In this document: one piece after another, positions 41,314-53,235 of the stretch
Layout of the letters: each line of letters starts with the position of its first letter
How positions within the stretch are numbered: position 1 is the stretch's first letter
Source of the DNA: Dermacentor variabilis
Lineage: Eukaryota; Arthropoda; Arachnida; Ixodida; Ixodidae
Assembly: GCF_050947875.1 (NCBI RefSeq)
Contig: NC_134573.1
Location: 47,564,115 to 47,628,114 of the forward strand
Direction: 5' to 3'
DNA: 64,000 nucleotides
Program-made: the position numbers and the translations under genes
Notes under the pieces: model-generated
Database searches by the model: none
Seen by the model: only the letters and a program-made list of their open reading frames with translations
What the model was told of the DNA's origin: nothing

Positions 41314-42200
41314 ATGTCTGATGGACGTGCCTGTGCGCTTATGTACCCGATGTCCTCGCAAAACCGTGATCTAAATCCGAGCCACGGAGGCAACGCCAGC
41401 GTAGCCACGTACGATCGAGCTAGCCGCAGACTACAAAACCTGCCTCCGGAGCACAGACTTCTATCCGAAACGACCAGGAAAAACAAGACCAAGTCAGCCG
41501 CCATGATGACGTATGCAGCATTTCCCGCAGCCGTCGTGCTGTAGTAGCCACGGGAGCCATCTATTTTCCGTGGGTCCTCAACGGACGGCCCCGAAACCTT
41601 GTTTGAGAAAAAAAAGCAATCTCTACATTCAACAACTGAAACTATCAGGCGAAGTTGCGTCATGTATACTTCTACTTGGAAGACGCGTTGAGGACGTGGT
41701 TTGAAAATCGAGAATCCATGCTAAGAACACAGGACCTGTTTTGTGGACGCTTTATACCGACCTTCACAAGCGTCGTGCGCAAAGAACGAGCTAAAGCTCT
41801 GCGGAAGCCAGGATGCCGCTGCCAGATGACAACGTCGCAATTTTCAACGAGGCAAGGACTCGGCTGCTCTGCCATGCCGACAACGATCTGCACGAGGAAA
41901 AGAAGGTTCGTCTCCTTACGGGTGGTGTGAAGCAAGAGCTCTTCGCCGGATTGATGTGCAATCCAGCAATGCTATAGCCGAATTTCTGACAGAGGCGTCG
42001 TCCATTGAGAAGAAAATGGAAATGCGAACCAGTGAATTCAACCACCGCTTGATGCCAGATTGCGCAGAAACACAGGCACAGTGCTCCAGCAACTTGCGGG
42101 AAACCATTAAGTCCATCGTGCGCGAAGAACTACGGAAGAAGTTCATTTCGATGCAACCTGAAACTTTACCTTTCGGTTATAGCTTACCTATTGTAAACTT
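41314..42200 (+). pseudogene. Gypsy gag, heavily decayed
   Basis: Frames change several times. PREPSIFRGSST and VMYTST (near 41545-41680), then FTSVVRKERAKAL, GVKQELF and NAIAEFLTEASSIEKKMEMR, followed by ETIKSIVREEL at ~42100-42140. These are capsid-type blocks, the last being a helical region before the zinc knuckle, which I could not find. Confidence 0.65.
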
Positions 42201-42719
42201 TTGATTACTTTACACTTTACTATAACCTACCGGATTCCTGGCGAATCTCCCAGAGTGGGTACATGGCATTAGATCACAAGGATCGACATCTACATCTACT
42301 TCTTTGCCGCTACACCCGCAACAAGGGGAGCGACTTTGGGACATCGCTGACGACCTGGCAGCAACTGAGTGGCGACCGCAGCTATCTTCTTGTTCGCCGT
42401 CACCTGGCCGCTAGCTTTCACCGCAGTGATGTCTGTACACCGCCCAAACCGTGGCCGGTCAGTTAACGCATAGTCGGAAAAACTAAAAGCACCAACCGAT
42501 GGAGGTGCGGTTGGTGTTCGTCGAAATGTCGATCCTCTGACGCTTCAAGAACCAAGTCGACGACGAAACAAAGACACGCCGCCATCCAGACGAAGCCTCG
42601 AAGCCAAGACTACGCCACCTGCAGTGGACCTGACTGCGAGACGTAACAACAGGGGGATAATACGACACAGCCATGACCCGACGCCACGACCTAAATGCAA
42701 TGCAGGCCGCCGAACCACC

Positions 42720-44630
42720 GACCTCCACGTGCTTCTTGACGGCTACGAAGTCCCAGGAGCGACTATTCCATCATCAGTGGATCATTCGCTGCCAGGCTGA
42801 AGTGAAGACAGCGTGGGAAGGCCCTCACCCGAGAGCATATTAAATAAATAACTACAGAAACTCCGGGCAGCTGGAGGACACCTGATAACGCCAGTTGGAA
42901 TCTGCGCGGGAAGAATTACCGATCATGGCCATACCTGAACTGTAAGCTTCATTATTCTCCGACAGTGCTCGCGAGACGTAATTTTCGGCATTGTCTTTCT
43001 CAGTGAACACGGCGCAGTCAGCGACCTGAAGAACAAGGCGATAATGCTATCCAAAGACTAAGCGACAGCACCGGGGGCTCTCGGGCGAACCATGCCTTGA
43101 GTGTGCTGGTAAATCAAGTCAGCATCCCGCCTGGCTCCAGTATCATCGTTTGCGTCGTCGCCAAAAAACCCACAGACGTAACAAGCGTCATAAAGGGCGA
43201 CCAACGTCTACTGCTTGACTGTGAAATTGCCGTCGCAAGAGGAATCGCTTGACTCCATGGAGAACACGTGATAGTGATGCTGACCCACTTCAGCGAAGAG
43301 CACAAACACTTCAACAAGGGCACGAGGATCACATGCGTCGAGGAAATTGTGGAAACCAGCAACGCGTTTCTCCTTGGATTCTGTCGCACGACGATAGTTC
43401 AAGAACCAGTCTTCGACATAAATTCGTCTCTTCATGAATAAGCAGCAGAAGCTGAGACGTTTTCTTCGACGATACAAAGACTGATTTTCAACGCCATTGA
43501 GGATACGACAAACACCAGTTGCCAAGGATCGCATCATAGCCGAAGAATGCGCTCGGCTTCTCCGTCTGAACCCGTACCGAGTGTCGACGCGGGCACGAGG
43601 AGCCACAAAGCAAGAAGCAGATGAAATGCTACGAGACGAAATCATCCAGCCTCCGATGAGCTCTTGGGCTCCTCCTGTAAGCAAAAGGATGGAACATTTT
43701 GGTTCTGCGTCGGTTATCATCAGCTGAACAAGATCACAAAGTGACGTACGCCCACTTCCATGGATAGACGGCATTCTGGGCCGGCTCTGCAATGCTAACT
43801 ACTTTTCGGCAACAGATCTCAAGACTGGCTACTGGCAAAGAGAAGTCAACGAGACGGATCGCGAGAAGACCGCCTTGATCATGTCGGACGGCATCTGCGA
43901 ATTCAAGCGCGTGAAATGCGGGCACTTCCTGGCGCATGCCGCGTTCCAGCGTTTAATAGATACGGTGTTCGCAGGGTTGAAGTGGCAGACTTATCTCGTC
44001 TACTAAGATTGCGTCGTCATCTTCGCCAAGGAATTTTGACGATCACCTTAGGCGGCTTGGGACAGTACTAGAAACAGTTAAATCATCAGGGCTCATTATG
44101 AAGCCATAAAAGTGCCACCATCAGTAAATCTCTAGTTCGTCCTGATCCACAGAATACATCTCCCATCGCTTGCGTTCCACAGCCCACGGACAAAAAGGGA
44201 GTACGCAAATTGCTTAGCATGTGTGCATATTATAGGTGCTCCTTCAAGGACTTTTCTCGCATCACCGAGTCATTAAACCATCTCACACAATCAGACGTCA
44301 AGTTCAACTGGCAAGCGCCGCAAGGCGAAGCATTCGAAGAGCTTGAACAATGCCTGAAGTCACCATCAGTACTCGCCCACTTCGACGAGAACACCGAGAC
44401 GCAAATACCCACCGACACAAGTAGCACAGGCATCGTTGCAGTGCTAATCCAAAAGAAACACAGCCTTGAAAAGGTGACAGCTTTTACAACCCGCTCACTA
44501 TCGAAAGCGGATGCCAAATATTCTACCATGGAAAAAGAATGCTTTGCCCTCATTTGGGCCAACGCAAGAATTCCACCTTAGCAGTACGGCAATCTGTTTA
44601 AAGTCGAGAATGACCATCACGCATTGTTTA
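42720..44630 (+). pseudogene. Gypsy protease, reverse transcriptase and RNase H remnants
   Basis: CSRDVIFGIVFLSEHGAVSDL near 42965-43040 is the end of the protease region. RT blocks follow: GATKQEADEMLRDEIIQPPMSSWA (43600), NYFSATDLKTGYWQ (43800, catalytic Asp), FAGLKWQTYLVY followed by a stop and changed DD residues (~44000). RNase H-like text follows (TDTSSTGIVAVLIQ, TMEKECFALIWA) at 44400-44575 and ends with NDHHALF at 44630, where an RTE-like LINE begins. Integrase and the 3' LTR are missing. Many stops. Confidence 0.75.
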
Positions 44631-44632
44631 CC

Positions 44633-46029
44633 GACATCATCATCATCGTCATCATCATCATCATCATCATCATCAACAGCCTGGTTACGTCCACTGCAGG
44701 GCAAAGGCCTCTCCCATACTTCTCCAACAACCCCGGTCATGTACTAATTGTGGCCATGTCGTCCCTGCAAACTTCTTAATCTCACCCGCCCACTTAACTT
44801 TCTGCCGCCCATGCTACGCTTCCCTTCCCTTGGAATCCAGTCCGTAACCCTTAATGGCCATCGGTTATCTTCCCTCCTCATTACATGTCCCGCCCATGCC
44901 CATTTCTTTTTCTTGATTTCAACTAAGATGTCATTAACTCGCGTGACTTCCCTCACCCAATCAGCTCTTTTCTTATCCCTTAACGTTACACCCATCATTC
45001 TTCTTTCCATAGCTCGTTGCGTCGTCCTCAATTTAAGTAGAACCCTTTTCGTAAGCCTCCAGGTTTCTGCCCCGTAGGTGCGTACAGGTAAGACACAGCT
45101 ATTCTACACTTTTCTCTTGAGGGATAATGGCAACCTGCTGTTCATGATCTGAGAATGCCTGCCAAACGCACCCCGGCCCATTCTTATTCTTTTGATTATT
45201 TCCGTCTCATGATCTGGATCCGCCCTCACTACCTGCCCTAAGTAGATGTATTCCCTTACCACTTGCAGTGCCTCGCTACCTATTGTAAATTGCTGTTCTC
45301 TTCCGAGACTGTTAAACATTACTTTAGTTTTCTGTAGAATAATTTTTAGACCCACTCTTCTGCTTTGCCTCTCCAGGTCAGTGCATTGCAATTGGTCCCC
45401 TGAGCTACTAAGCAAGGCAATATCATCAGCGAATCGCAAGTTACTAAGGTATTCTCCATTAACTTTTATTCCCAATTCTTCCCCATCCAGGTCTCTGAAT
45501 ACGTACTGTAAACACGATGTGAATTGCATTGGAGAGATCGGATCTCCCTGCCTGACGCCTTTCTTTATTGGGATTTTGTTGCTTTCCTTATGGAGCACTA
45601 CGGCCGCTGTGGAGCCGCTATATAGATATCTTTCAGTATTTTTACATACGGCTCATCTACACCCTGATTCCGTAATGCCTCCATGACTGCTTAGGTTTCG
45701 AAAGAATCAAACGCTTTCTCGTAATCAATGAAAGCTATATGTAAGGGTTGGTTATATTCGCACATTTCTCTATCACCTGATTGATAGTGTGAATATGGTA
45801 TATTGTTGAGTAGGCTTTACGCAATCCTGCCTGGTCCTTTGCTTGACAGAAGCCTAAGGTGTTCCTGATTCTATTTGCGATTACCATAGTAAATGGTTTG
45901 CAGGTAACTGGCAGTAAGCCGATCGGTCTATAATTTTTCAAGTCTTTGGCGTCCTCTTTCTTATGGATTAGGATTATGTTAGCGTTCTTCCAAGATTCCG
46001 GTACGCCATAATGATTCCGACATAATGTA
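44633..46029 (-). pseudogene. RTE-like LINE reverse transcriptase, 5'-truncated
   Basis: The 3' tail is ATC repeats on the plus strand (44636-44673), i.e. (GAT)n on its own strand. Reading down from 46029: ESWKNANIILIHKK, DLKNYRPIGLLPV, QAGLRKAYSTIYHIH, then a stretch with breaks. VRQGDPISPMQF, LRFADDIALL (catalytic Asp pair), TKVMFNSLGREQQFTI, DPDHETEI and ADWVREVTRVNDILVEIKKK with WAGHVMRREDNRW follow. The first 60 residues of the RT and the endonuclease are missing. The frame is open in three long pieces and is the best copy of this family in the window. Confidence 0.85.
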
Positions 46030-46560
46030 GCGCAAAAACCCAATTACAAGAAAGAGACGCAGAAGACGCCACAGGCGCTACTAACAAATTTATTTGAAAG
46101 ACAGCGAGAAGAGAAAATATACTGTTCCCAACAGGCAGGCGTGCCTACCACTACCGAGGGCGATTATCAGTGCTGGCAAGATCGCTTGCTAGATCTAAAG
46201 AAAGTAAGCTCCGCTTTGTATAAAGCAACAGAAGTCTGGTTTACGCAAGCGCTACCTGTTTTTATTTTATGTAAAATGCTTCTAATAGCTCATGCGCCGT
46301 TTTGTCTTTACTTCTACCCAAGATTTTTAAATATTGAAATACTGGATTACAAGGGCAGGCTTACAGTACGCTTAAAGATGCCCAGTGACGTCCTTCTTCA
46401 GGTTCTTAGCATGCTCCCTTATTCGGTCATTGACGCAGCGGCCTCTTTGTACTATATAGGACTTTCCACAAAACAGGGGGATTCCAGAAAACAGGGGAAA
46501 CAGGCGGACCCCGGTGGCGCAATGCACATAGGTTTTCACACCTAAAACTCCAGAAATCAA
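46030..46560 (-). pseudogene. Penelope-like element 3' end with GIY-YIG endonuclease part
   Basis: The minus-strand frame at 46372-46560 gives PLFCGKSYIVQRGRCVNDRIREHAKN. This resembles the GIY-YIG endonuclease start of Penelope-like elements (usual form PLSCGKxYIGQTGRC-NxRxxEH), here with YIV instead of YIG. Farther down, the strand runs into LLGTVYFLFSLSFK and the non-coding end near 46030. Stops are present. Penelope-like elements carry RT followed by this endonuclease; the RT is not here. Confidence 0.7.
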
Positions 46561-46589
46561 TTAAATTCAGCTGTATATGACCCAAGAGA

Positions 46590-47240
46590 AAATCTGCAAG
46601 GTTCATTCTTTCCCGGTATTATCGTACTGACCCTGTTTCCGAAATGCTTCGGTTGCTTGATTTGCCTCCACTGGCTCAACGGCGGAGTTAGCTCGACTTA
46701 AATTTCTTTTTTTGTTATCAAAAGGCCACTTCAATATTGAAACCACGCCCTATCTTGCTCCCAGGCAGGCTAGAAACATCAGATCAAGCAATCATTGCAT
46801 GTTCTCAATTCCAAAAGCATATCTGTACATGTACACTTATTCATTTTTTCCGCGAATGATTAAGGAATGGAACAGTTTGCCGGCGTCTGTTTTGCAGTCG
46901 AGTAGCATTAAAATCTTTGAGGAACACGTTAAAAACCTTTTATGAAATTAAATCTTAGTGGTGCCATGCAACCATTGTCACACTATTCTAGAAATACATA
47001 CAATAGTCTTTCTTTTATGCTGCTTCCAATATCACTGTCACAATGCTAGAAACATGTGTTTCTTAGCCAAACTATTGTATTTGTATTTCATTATTTGTTT
47101 CGCATTGTATTTCCAACATTCATTGCTTCATGTCCTATTTTCGTTTGTAAAGTGTTTACATTTTATTACGCCATGTGCATACCAGCTGTACCCAGCCTGT
47201 TACGGCCAAGACGGCCAACAGTATTTGAAAAAAAAAAAAA
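46590..47240 (+). pseudogene. CR1-like LINE C-terminus and 3' UTR
   Basis: Coding text from ~46590 with breaks. The clean end (46712-46945) reads YSFFPRMIKEWNSLPASVL and stops after EEHVKNLL, the same C-terminal block as the LINE at 14407-14787. An AT-rich 3' UTR runs to a TGTTACGGCCAAGACGGCC box and A13 at about 47228-47240. Confidence 0.65.
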
Positions 47241-48829
47241 TCACAGGATGTCTTCGTCTCCGTCGAAGGAACAGTCCACAGAAAACCATACCACGAATTG
47301 AAGCGAAAAGTCCCTATCTTCATTGCAATTACGCAAATAGAGAAATATATGTAAAGAGCGAACACTCGAGCCGCTTCGCGGCCGAGCAAGTAAGGGTCTA
47401 CCCACTCGCCAGGCGGCGTAGTGATGTGCCCTTCCACTTCACCTCAAAGGTAGACAGCTTATCAAACATCCACCGGGTTGCATCCACGCGTCCCGTTTCC
47501 ATAGAAAAACATTCATACTGCGCCGGTCATGTGCCCCTGGTTACGTCCACCTCACCGCGCTTTTCAACGCGTTGCCTCGCTTTTTCGGTAAGTTGTTTTC
47601 TTTTGTCAGCAGAAATAATTTTTCCGTTTCTAACCCTAAAAATATTGTTAGCAAGTCTTTTGGTATGCTGGGTGAACGTATTTTGCACGTGTAGCACAGA
47701 ATATGAGCCGTGGCGATCATTTACCACACAGCCACCTGTTTGTTCTTGCGCCATCTTTTCAGGAAGAGTATCTGTACTCTTCCTACTCGTAACTTTCCAA
47801 AGGTCAGCCGCGACACCTTCTGTGTAGGTACAGAATTTGCTATCTGTGGCTCACCCGTATCATCACACAAACCTTTTATTTGGTGCGGTTCGAGCAGCGT
47901 AATGCGTATTTGGCATCGTTTTGGGAAGGCTGTTTACCTCACTGTATAAGCGCGATGCAGGCGCCTTGGTCGGTTGGAAAGTTTCACTTGACGCGTTGCT
48001 TGCCATGGTTAAAGCATTCTTCTTGTAATCTGGAAAGCGCTCCTGCCTGTTCATGGCCTGCATTTCTGATGACCTATATTGCTATTAGTTGCGTATAGTA
48101 ATTTCTTGGTAATCCCATTTTCACACGCACAGTTTTAATTGTGATGGGTTTGATCCTAATCCGGCGTCGATCGCGATCAAGCCGCGATCAGGATTGAGTC
48201 GATCGCCATCCCCACATTGGCATCAAGCTGCCAGATTGTATTGAACACATACATATGTGCTTTCTAGTTGAGTAACACAGTGCTACGAAATGAACATCAA
48301 AGAAGAACAGCCAAATAAATAACCCAAAAAGGCCGTCTCAGACCACCGTGACAAAAAAGCAAATATTTTTCGTAATTTAGATATAACTTCCCCTATCTCT
48401 GTCGGTAGCGTTGACACCATGTGTTTCAGAGAGTTTCAGGTGATCGGCATTAACAGCCACGTTCTTTAGAGATAACAGATGAAAGTGATATTTTCTTCTA
48501 AAAAATTATTATACAACGACTTTTCCTGCCTACTGTCAAATTTATTGGGTGCCTTGGACCTGCTTAGGGACATCTCTTGCGCTAGCGTTGATCTAACTCC
48601 GGATTATTGGACCGTGCAACAGTGTTAATTTGCCATCCCAATTGACAATCGGATTCGGGTCGAGCGCTCGATCACATTCGAAAGTGCCCGCGTGACAGGA
48701 GTAGAAGGAAAGTATCGCGGATGCTGCGATATACGCAATCTTAATGACATTGTGGGATCACTGTAAGATGGAAGTCTATCACTGGGTGCTACGGTCTGAA
48801 AGACAACCATTGCGAACAGTCAATGCCTT
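47241..48829. other. No recognised feature
   Basis: A minus-strand frame at 47527-47754 and a plus frame at 47241-47827 carry no motif I know. The plus frame is mostly an extension of the LINE 3' UTR. A short CGATCGCGATCAAGCCGCGATCA block at 48168-48190 is self-similar. Confidence 0.4.
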
Positions 48830-49990
48830 ATAATTATTATTATTATTTGTTTTGAACACATATACACATATACACAGGTAACGGGAAAGGGAAAGCGAGG
48901 AGCAGGCTGGCAACTGCCACCGGAAGGGGCACAACGCCTGCCTACTCTTCTGAAGGGAGATGACAACAACACAGAAATGGAAGATAGGAAGGTGGGGAGG
49001 AAAAGGAAAGAGAAAAGGAGAGCAACAGGACAAATCTAAAGACCAAAGTAGAACACTGCAACAGGACAAATCTAAAAACTAAAGTAGAACTCTGCAGCCG
49101 GAATTAAAGTGACGCCGCGTCGAACAGCCTCCACAATTATCAACCACATCCATGGCTAGTTCGCTATGCGGCTGATTGTGTTCTCCACGATGAGACGCCA
49201 AGTAAAGCTGCACGCAATCACCGTTTCACGTAATCACCTGCACGTAATCACCAGTTCACAATATACACTACAAGGTGTTTGAACCCGCAACCTCCCATTT
49301 TCGAAGGAAGAATCGTTAGGGTACAGTACTGATCACACACAGTAAGGCCGGTCACTAAAGGTCACGCTACTACAGAATGTTGAATGTTCATGCTACAAAC
49401 GTGAACCTAAGTTAGTTAGGTCTATAAAGGTTAGTAGGGTGCGATGGGCCTGATCACGTTTAGATGCACAGCCACTGGGGTATAAACATTCCTCGAGTGT
49501 CGCACACCGAAGGCCAAGGAGATGATAGTTTCTCACTAGCGACATGCGCTGCGCACTGAAAGCGGGACACTCAAGCATAAGATGCTGAAGTGTCTCGTAG
49601 CAGCCACAAGACGTACACAATGGACTTTCCGCACGCCCTTGTCTGTATAAACGTTCGTGCACATTCACGCAACCAACCCTCAGCTTGAGCAGTTGTGCTC
49701 TAGCGTGACGAGGCAAGCCTCGACCACGACCACGAGGCGGGAATGTTCCATTTGCGACGCGCTGATCTGGATGCTGCTTGAGTAGGTGGCGACGAATCAG
49801 CAGACGAGCATCATCAAGCTTGCACATAATTTCTGGGCAGTCACAGTTGTTATGAACGCAACTTGAAGCGAGCCGATCAGCCTCTTCATTTCCGGCGATT
49901 CCTACGTGTGAAGGTATCCATTGAGCAACGAGAGATACCCCAGGTCATGTAATTTTGCTCACAGAGTCATTAATGCTGCGCACAAGTGGA
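48830..49990 (-). pseudogene. LINE with RNase H, 3' part
   Basis: The minus frame at 49393-49827 gives RRHLLKQHPDQRVANG, PRHARAQLLKLRVGCVNV and CTSCGCYETLQHLMLECP, ending at NLGSRL. Upstream (49830-49950) WIPSHVGIAGNEEADRLAS is the RNase H signature. So the RNase H end and zinc cluster of an I-type LINE are kept, while RT is missing. The 3' UTR (48830-49390) contains a 36-bp tandem duplication. It differs from the RNase H-bearing LINE at 4381-5520. Confidence 0.75.
49022..49093. repeat. 36-bp tandem duplication
   Basis: GCAACAGGACAAATCTAAAG and following bases start at 49022 and 49058, two near-identical copies in the LINE 3' UTR. Confidence 0.85.
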
Positions 49991-50027
49991 CAATCAAGCT
50001 CAAGAAAACCTGTTTAGCTCAGCTCAC

Positions 50028-50097
50028 TTTATTTATTTATTTATTTATTTATGTATTTATTTATCTATCTATCTATATATCTATCTATTTATTTATC
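50028..50097. repeat. (TTTA)n/(ATCT)n microsatellite
   Basis: TTTATTTA units followed by ATCTATCT units. On the minus strand this is the (TAAA)-type tail of the CR1-like LINE to its right. Confidence 0.9.
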
Positions 50098-50176
50098 ATA
50101 TTGCCCACAGCGCCTAAGTGACATTATGCAGTGGGGGGTGGGGGGTATGTACATATCATAACTAACATGGAAGCAG

Positions 50177-50812
50177 ACAAAGCATGAAAGTGTCCAACTC
50201 AAGAGACAAGATAGAATTCGCGGAACTGTCAAAAGTGATCAATAAAGCGCAAATAAGTAATATTAGAAATTATAACGTGAGGAAGACTGAAGAAGCCGTA
50301 AAAATGGGACACGGCCTGAAATCAGTGAGAAGAAAATTTGGCATAACACAAACCAAGATGTATGCACTAGACGATAAGCAGAGTAATATCATCAGCAATC
50401 TCGAAGATATAGTAAAAGCAGCGGAAGGAATTCTATACTGACCTGTACAGTACCCAGAGGACTCAGGAGTACTCTATTTAAGACAACAGTGAACAGTATA
50501 CGAAAACTCCTCCTATAACTAGATATGAGGTCAGAAGGGCCTTGCAAGGCATGAAACGGGGAAAAATGGCAGGAGAGAATGGAATAACAGTCGGTTTAAT
50601 CAAAAATGGAGGATACATAATGCTAGGAAAACTGGTGGCTCTCTATACGAAGTGTCTATTGAGTGCAAAGGTCCCAGAATACTGCAAGAATGCAAACATT
50701 ATACTAATCCACGGCAAGGGCGACGTTAAAGAGCTGAAAAATTAATTGCAGATCGTAATTGGAGATCGCAGAAAGAGGCCTTCGTCCTGCAGTGGACATA
50801 AACATGACGATT

Positions 50813-50842
<30 letters not shown>
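50177..50842 (+). mobile_element. Internally deleted RTE-like LINE
   Basis: Flanked by ATGGAAGCAG at 50167-50176 and 50843-50852. The left part encodes the linker and RT start: RALQGMKRGKMAGENGITVGLIKNGG, VPEYCKNANIILIHGKGDVKELKN. Directly after, near 50750, it jumps to CCTGCAGTGGACATAA and a GATGATGATG tail, which is the 3' end of this family. RT palm and thumb are deleted, yet the copy has its own target duplication. Confidence 0.85.
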
Positions 50843-50847
<5 letters not shown>

Positions 50848-51338
50848 AGCAGGATGCAAGAGATGTTTGAGCATGGCATATAGGTAAGAGGGCAGTATGC
50901 GAGCGTACACATTCCAAATGCCACAGCGAAGCCAGCATTATCAGTAATATGCACAACGACTAATGGTAGACGATTCCAGTCACTGTTTGTTTGGGGAAAA
51001 AAAGAATTTTCAGTTCGAGGCTCTTGTATTCGCTTACCTTATGCGCATGGTCCAAACGGCTGGATACATAATGAGGTCCTAGAATTTACCTATCGTGATC
51101 TTAGCCAGTACTAGAATTACAGATGGTATGGAAGAACTTTAGTCGTAAATATTTCCTTCTTTCTTGGAGCAGCTCCCACCCCAATGTCTGATTTACAGCA
51201 GTCATACTGAGCTATCTGCTCTAGTGATCTAAGACATATCGGGCTACGATATTTTGCACTTTCTCAATTTTATCCTTTTCAATGTTTGTTGTAGGATCCC
51301 AGACAGTACAACCATTTTCTTGGATAAACCTTACATAT

Positions 51339-51572
51339 AATAATATTTGGGGTTTTACGTGCCAAAACCACTTTCTGATTATGAGGCACGCCGTAGTGGA
51401 GGACTCCGGAAATTTTGACCACCTGGGGTTCTTTAACGTGCACCTAAATCTAAGTACACGGGTGTTTTCGCATTTCGCCCCCATCGAAATGCGGCCGCCG
51501 TGGCCGGGATTCGATCCCGCGACCTCGTGCTCAGCAGCCCAACACCATAGCCACTGAGCAACCACGGCGGGT
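51339..51572 (-). mobile_element. tRNA-derived SINE with 14-bp target duplication
   Basis: TAAACCTTACATAT at 51325-51338 and 51573-51586. The body matches the SINE at 4516-4742 including the GGGATCGAATCCC B-box region. Inserted into the CR1-like LINE between KTYV and RFIQEN. Confidence 0.92.
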
Positions 51573-51990
51573 TAAACCTTACATATGTTTTATGTAACAG
51601 ATCACGAGCTTCTTTCGCAAAGACCTTGGTGATCCATCGCAAGGAACCCAACATCTTGCATGCTTTTTCCCGTGATTTGGTCAATGTGATAGTGCCAAGA
51701 CTGGACCGTGTAAATGTATTTCTAAACACTTGAATTCTAGAACACTGCCCAAGCAAGATTCATCTATGTAGTAGGTCATGCTCTGTACAGTTATTTTCTT
51801 GTGAAATGCACGTGATCCATTTTGTTCGTGTTTAGTTGCATGTTCCATTTCTAGCACCATGTATATATTCTGTCTAAATCAGTTTGCAAATATTTAGTAT
51901 CATCCGAACAAGTTATTTCGCAGTACAAACACAGTTGTCAGCAAATAAGCTAATTGATGACAGAACATTTGTAAACACATCATTTATACA

Positions 51991-52789
51991 AAATCAAAAA
52001 TCAAAAAGCAAGGCATTGAAGCTAGTTCGACAGTATTTTTCGTAAAGAAACATGTTCACAGGCTTGCTTGTAAACATAAAACAAATCACTTTCATTATGA
52101 ATGAATTTATTTCCATAAATAATTACAAGTTTATTGGGGATATAAGGAAAAAAGTTGCCAAAGAGCCACTTGACTAGTCCTTAAACCTTCTCGTGACAGC
52201 AGCAGCAGAAACCAACACATGGCAAAAAGGGAGGCCAGTTTATTTAGCCACTTTATTTCTATCTTTGGTCTTATTTTTCCCTGCGATGTGTTTCTGTTCG
52301 TCGTTTGATGCATATGCAACAATTTTTACAGCCTGTACACAAAACCCCAATAATATGCTACGGAGTGGATTAAATTGCGAGTGCTACTGCTGCGTTTCAT
52401 GGCATGGGAACAACGGGCGAAGACAAAGGAGGCCGGGTACGAAGTTCTTTCGTATTCTTCGTGACAGCAGGTGATTGGCGCCTTTTGTGTGTACTTTTAA
52501 ATAATGTATAAACAAAAGCGGTGCCATGCTCTTTCCAGCACATTTTACTATACGCATGTATTTTTTGTCGGCCAGTGAAGCGAAGAATTACAGGCTATAG
52601 TGCGCCATAATTGTTTCAGGTTGAAGGCTTGGGTCGAGCATGCTAGAAGGGGCGACCTCTTAAAAAGGTCCCCGACCCAGCTGTGCGCCACTTACGGCAT
52701 CTGCGGGGACCCTTTCACCTCAAATGACTTCATGAACCATAGAATGACGTCACTAAATAAATAGCTATTCCTACGGTTCAGTCTACAGA
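51991..52789. other. No recognised feature
   Basis: AT-rich, then a stretch at 52600-52760 with short inverted blocks (CGACCTCTTAAAAAGGTC). No gene is supported. Confidence 0.4.
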
Positions 52790-53186
52790 ATACCGCGCAG
52801 GGGCGTCTGCGTGAGCAGGTGTTTGATGCGTTGCGTCACCACGTACCCGAGCACATGAGGGTTGGACTTTCCGGCATGTGGCCGCGGGCGGCTTAGCCGC
52901 GCCTGGAGAAAGGGGGATCCTGGAGGTTGGGCCGATGTTGGTTTGGGCCTTTAAGGCTCTCCCGCGGAGGAAACACACCTCTTCGGCCTCTGCTTCACTT
53001 AGACGGCACCTCCAGATTGACCCACCTGGAGGAAATCGGCAGTCGCCTTTTCCTGCCCTCACCAATTTGTGTCTATCTGTCCCACTTTTCCAACTTTCCT
53101 GTCTTCTATTCACCTATTCATTTAACTTTCTATATTCGGGGCGGCAAGGGTTAACCATGTTTAATATATCCAGTCATGGTTGTATA

Positions 53187-53235
<49 letters not shown>

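Larger units (their letters stand above)
50098..51990 (-). pseudogene. CR1-like LINE 3' half, hosting two insertions
   Basis: Reading down from ~51990 on the minus strand: FKCLE..HLHGPVL-like text, LGSLRWITKVFAKEARDLLHKTYV, interrupted by a SINE. It then continues RFIQENGCTVWDPTTNIEKDKIEKVQNIVARYVL, QTLGWELLQERRKYLRLKFFHTI and TNSDWNRLPL, with stops. It continues to a 3' UTR that is split by an RTE derivative (50177-50842) and ends in the TAAA tail. The VWDP..IE.VQ.. block is the typical CR1 thumb region. Decayed. Confidence 0.75.
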
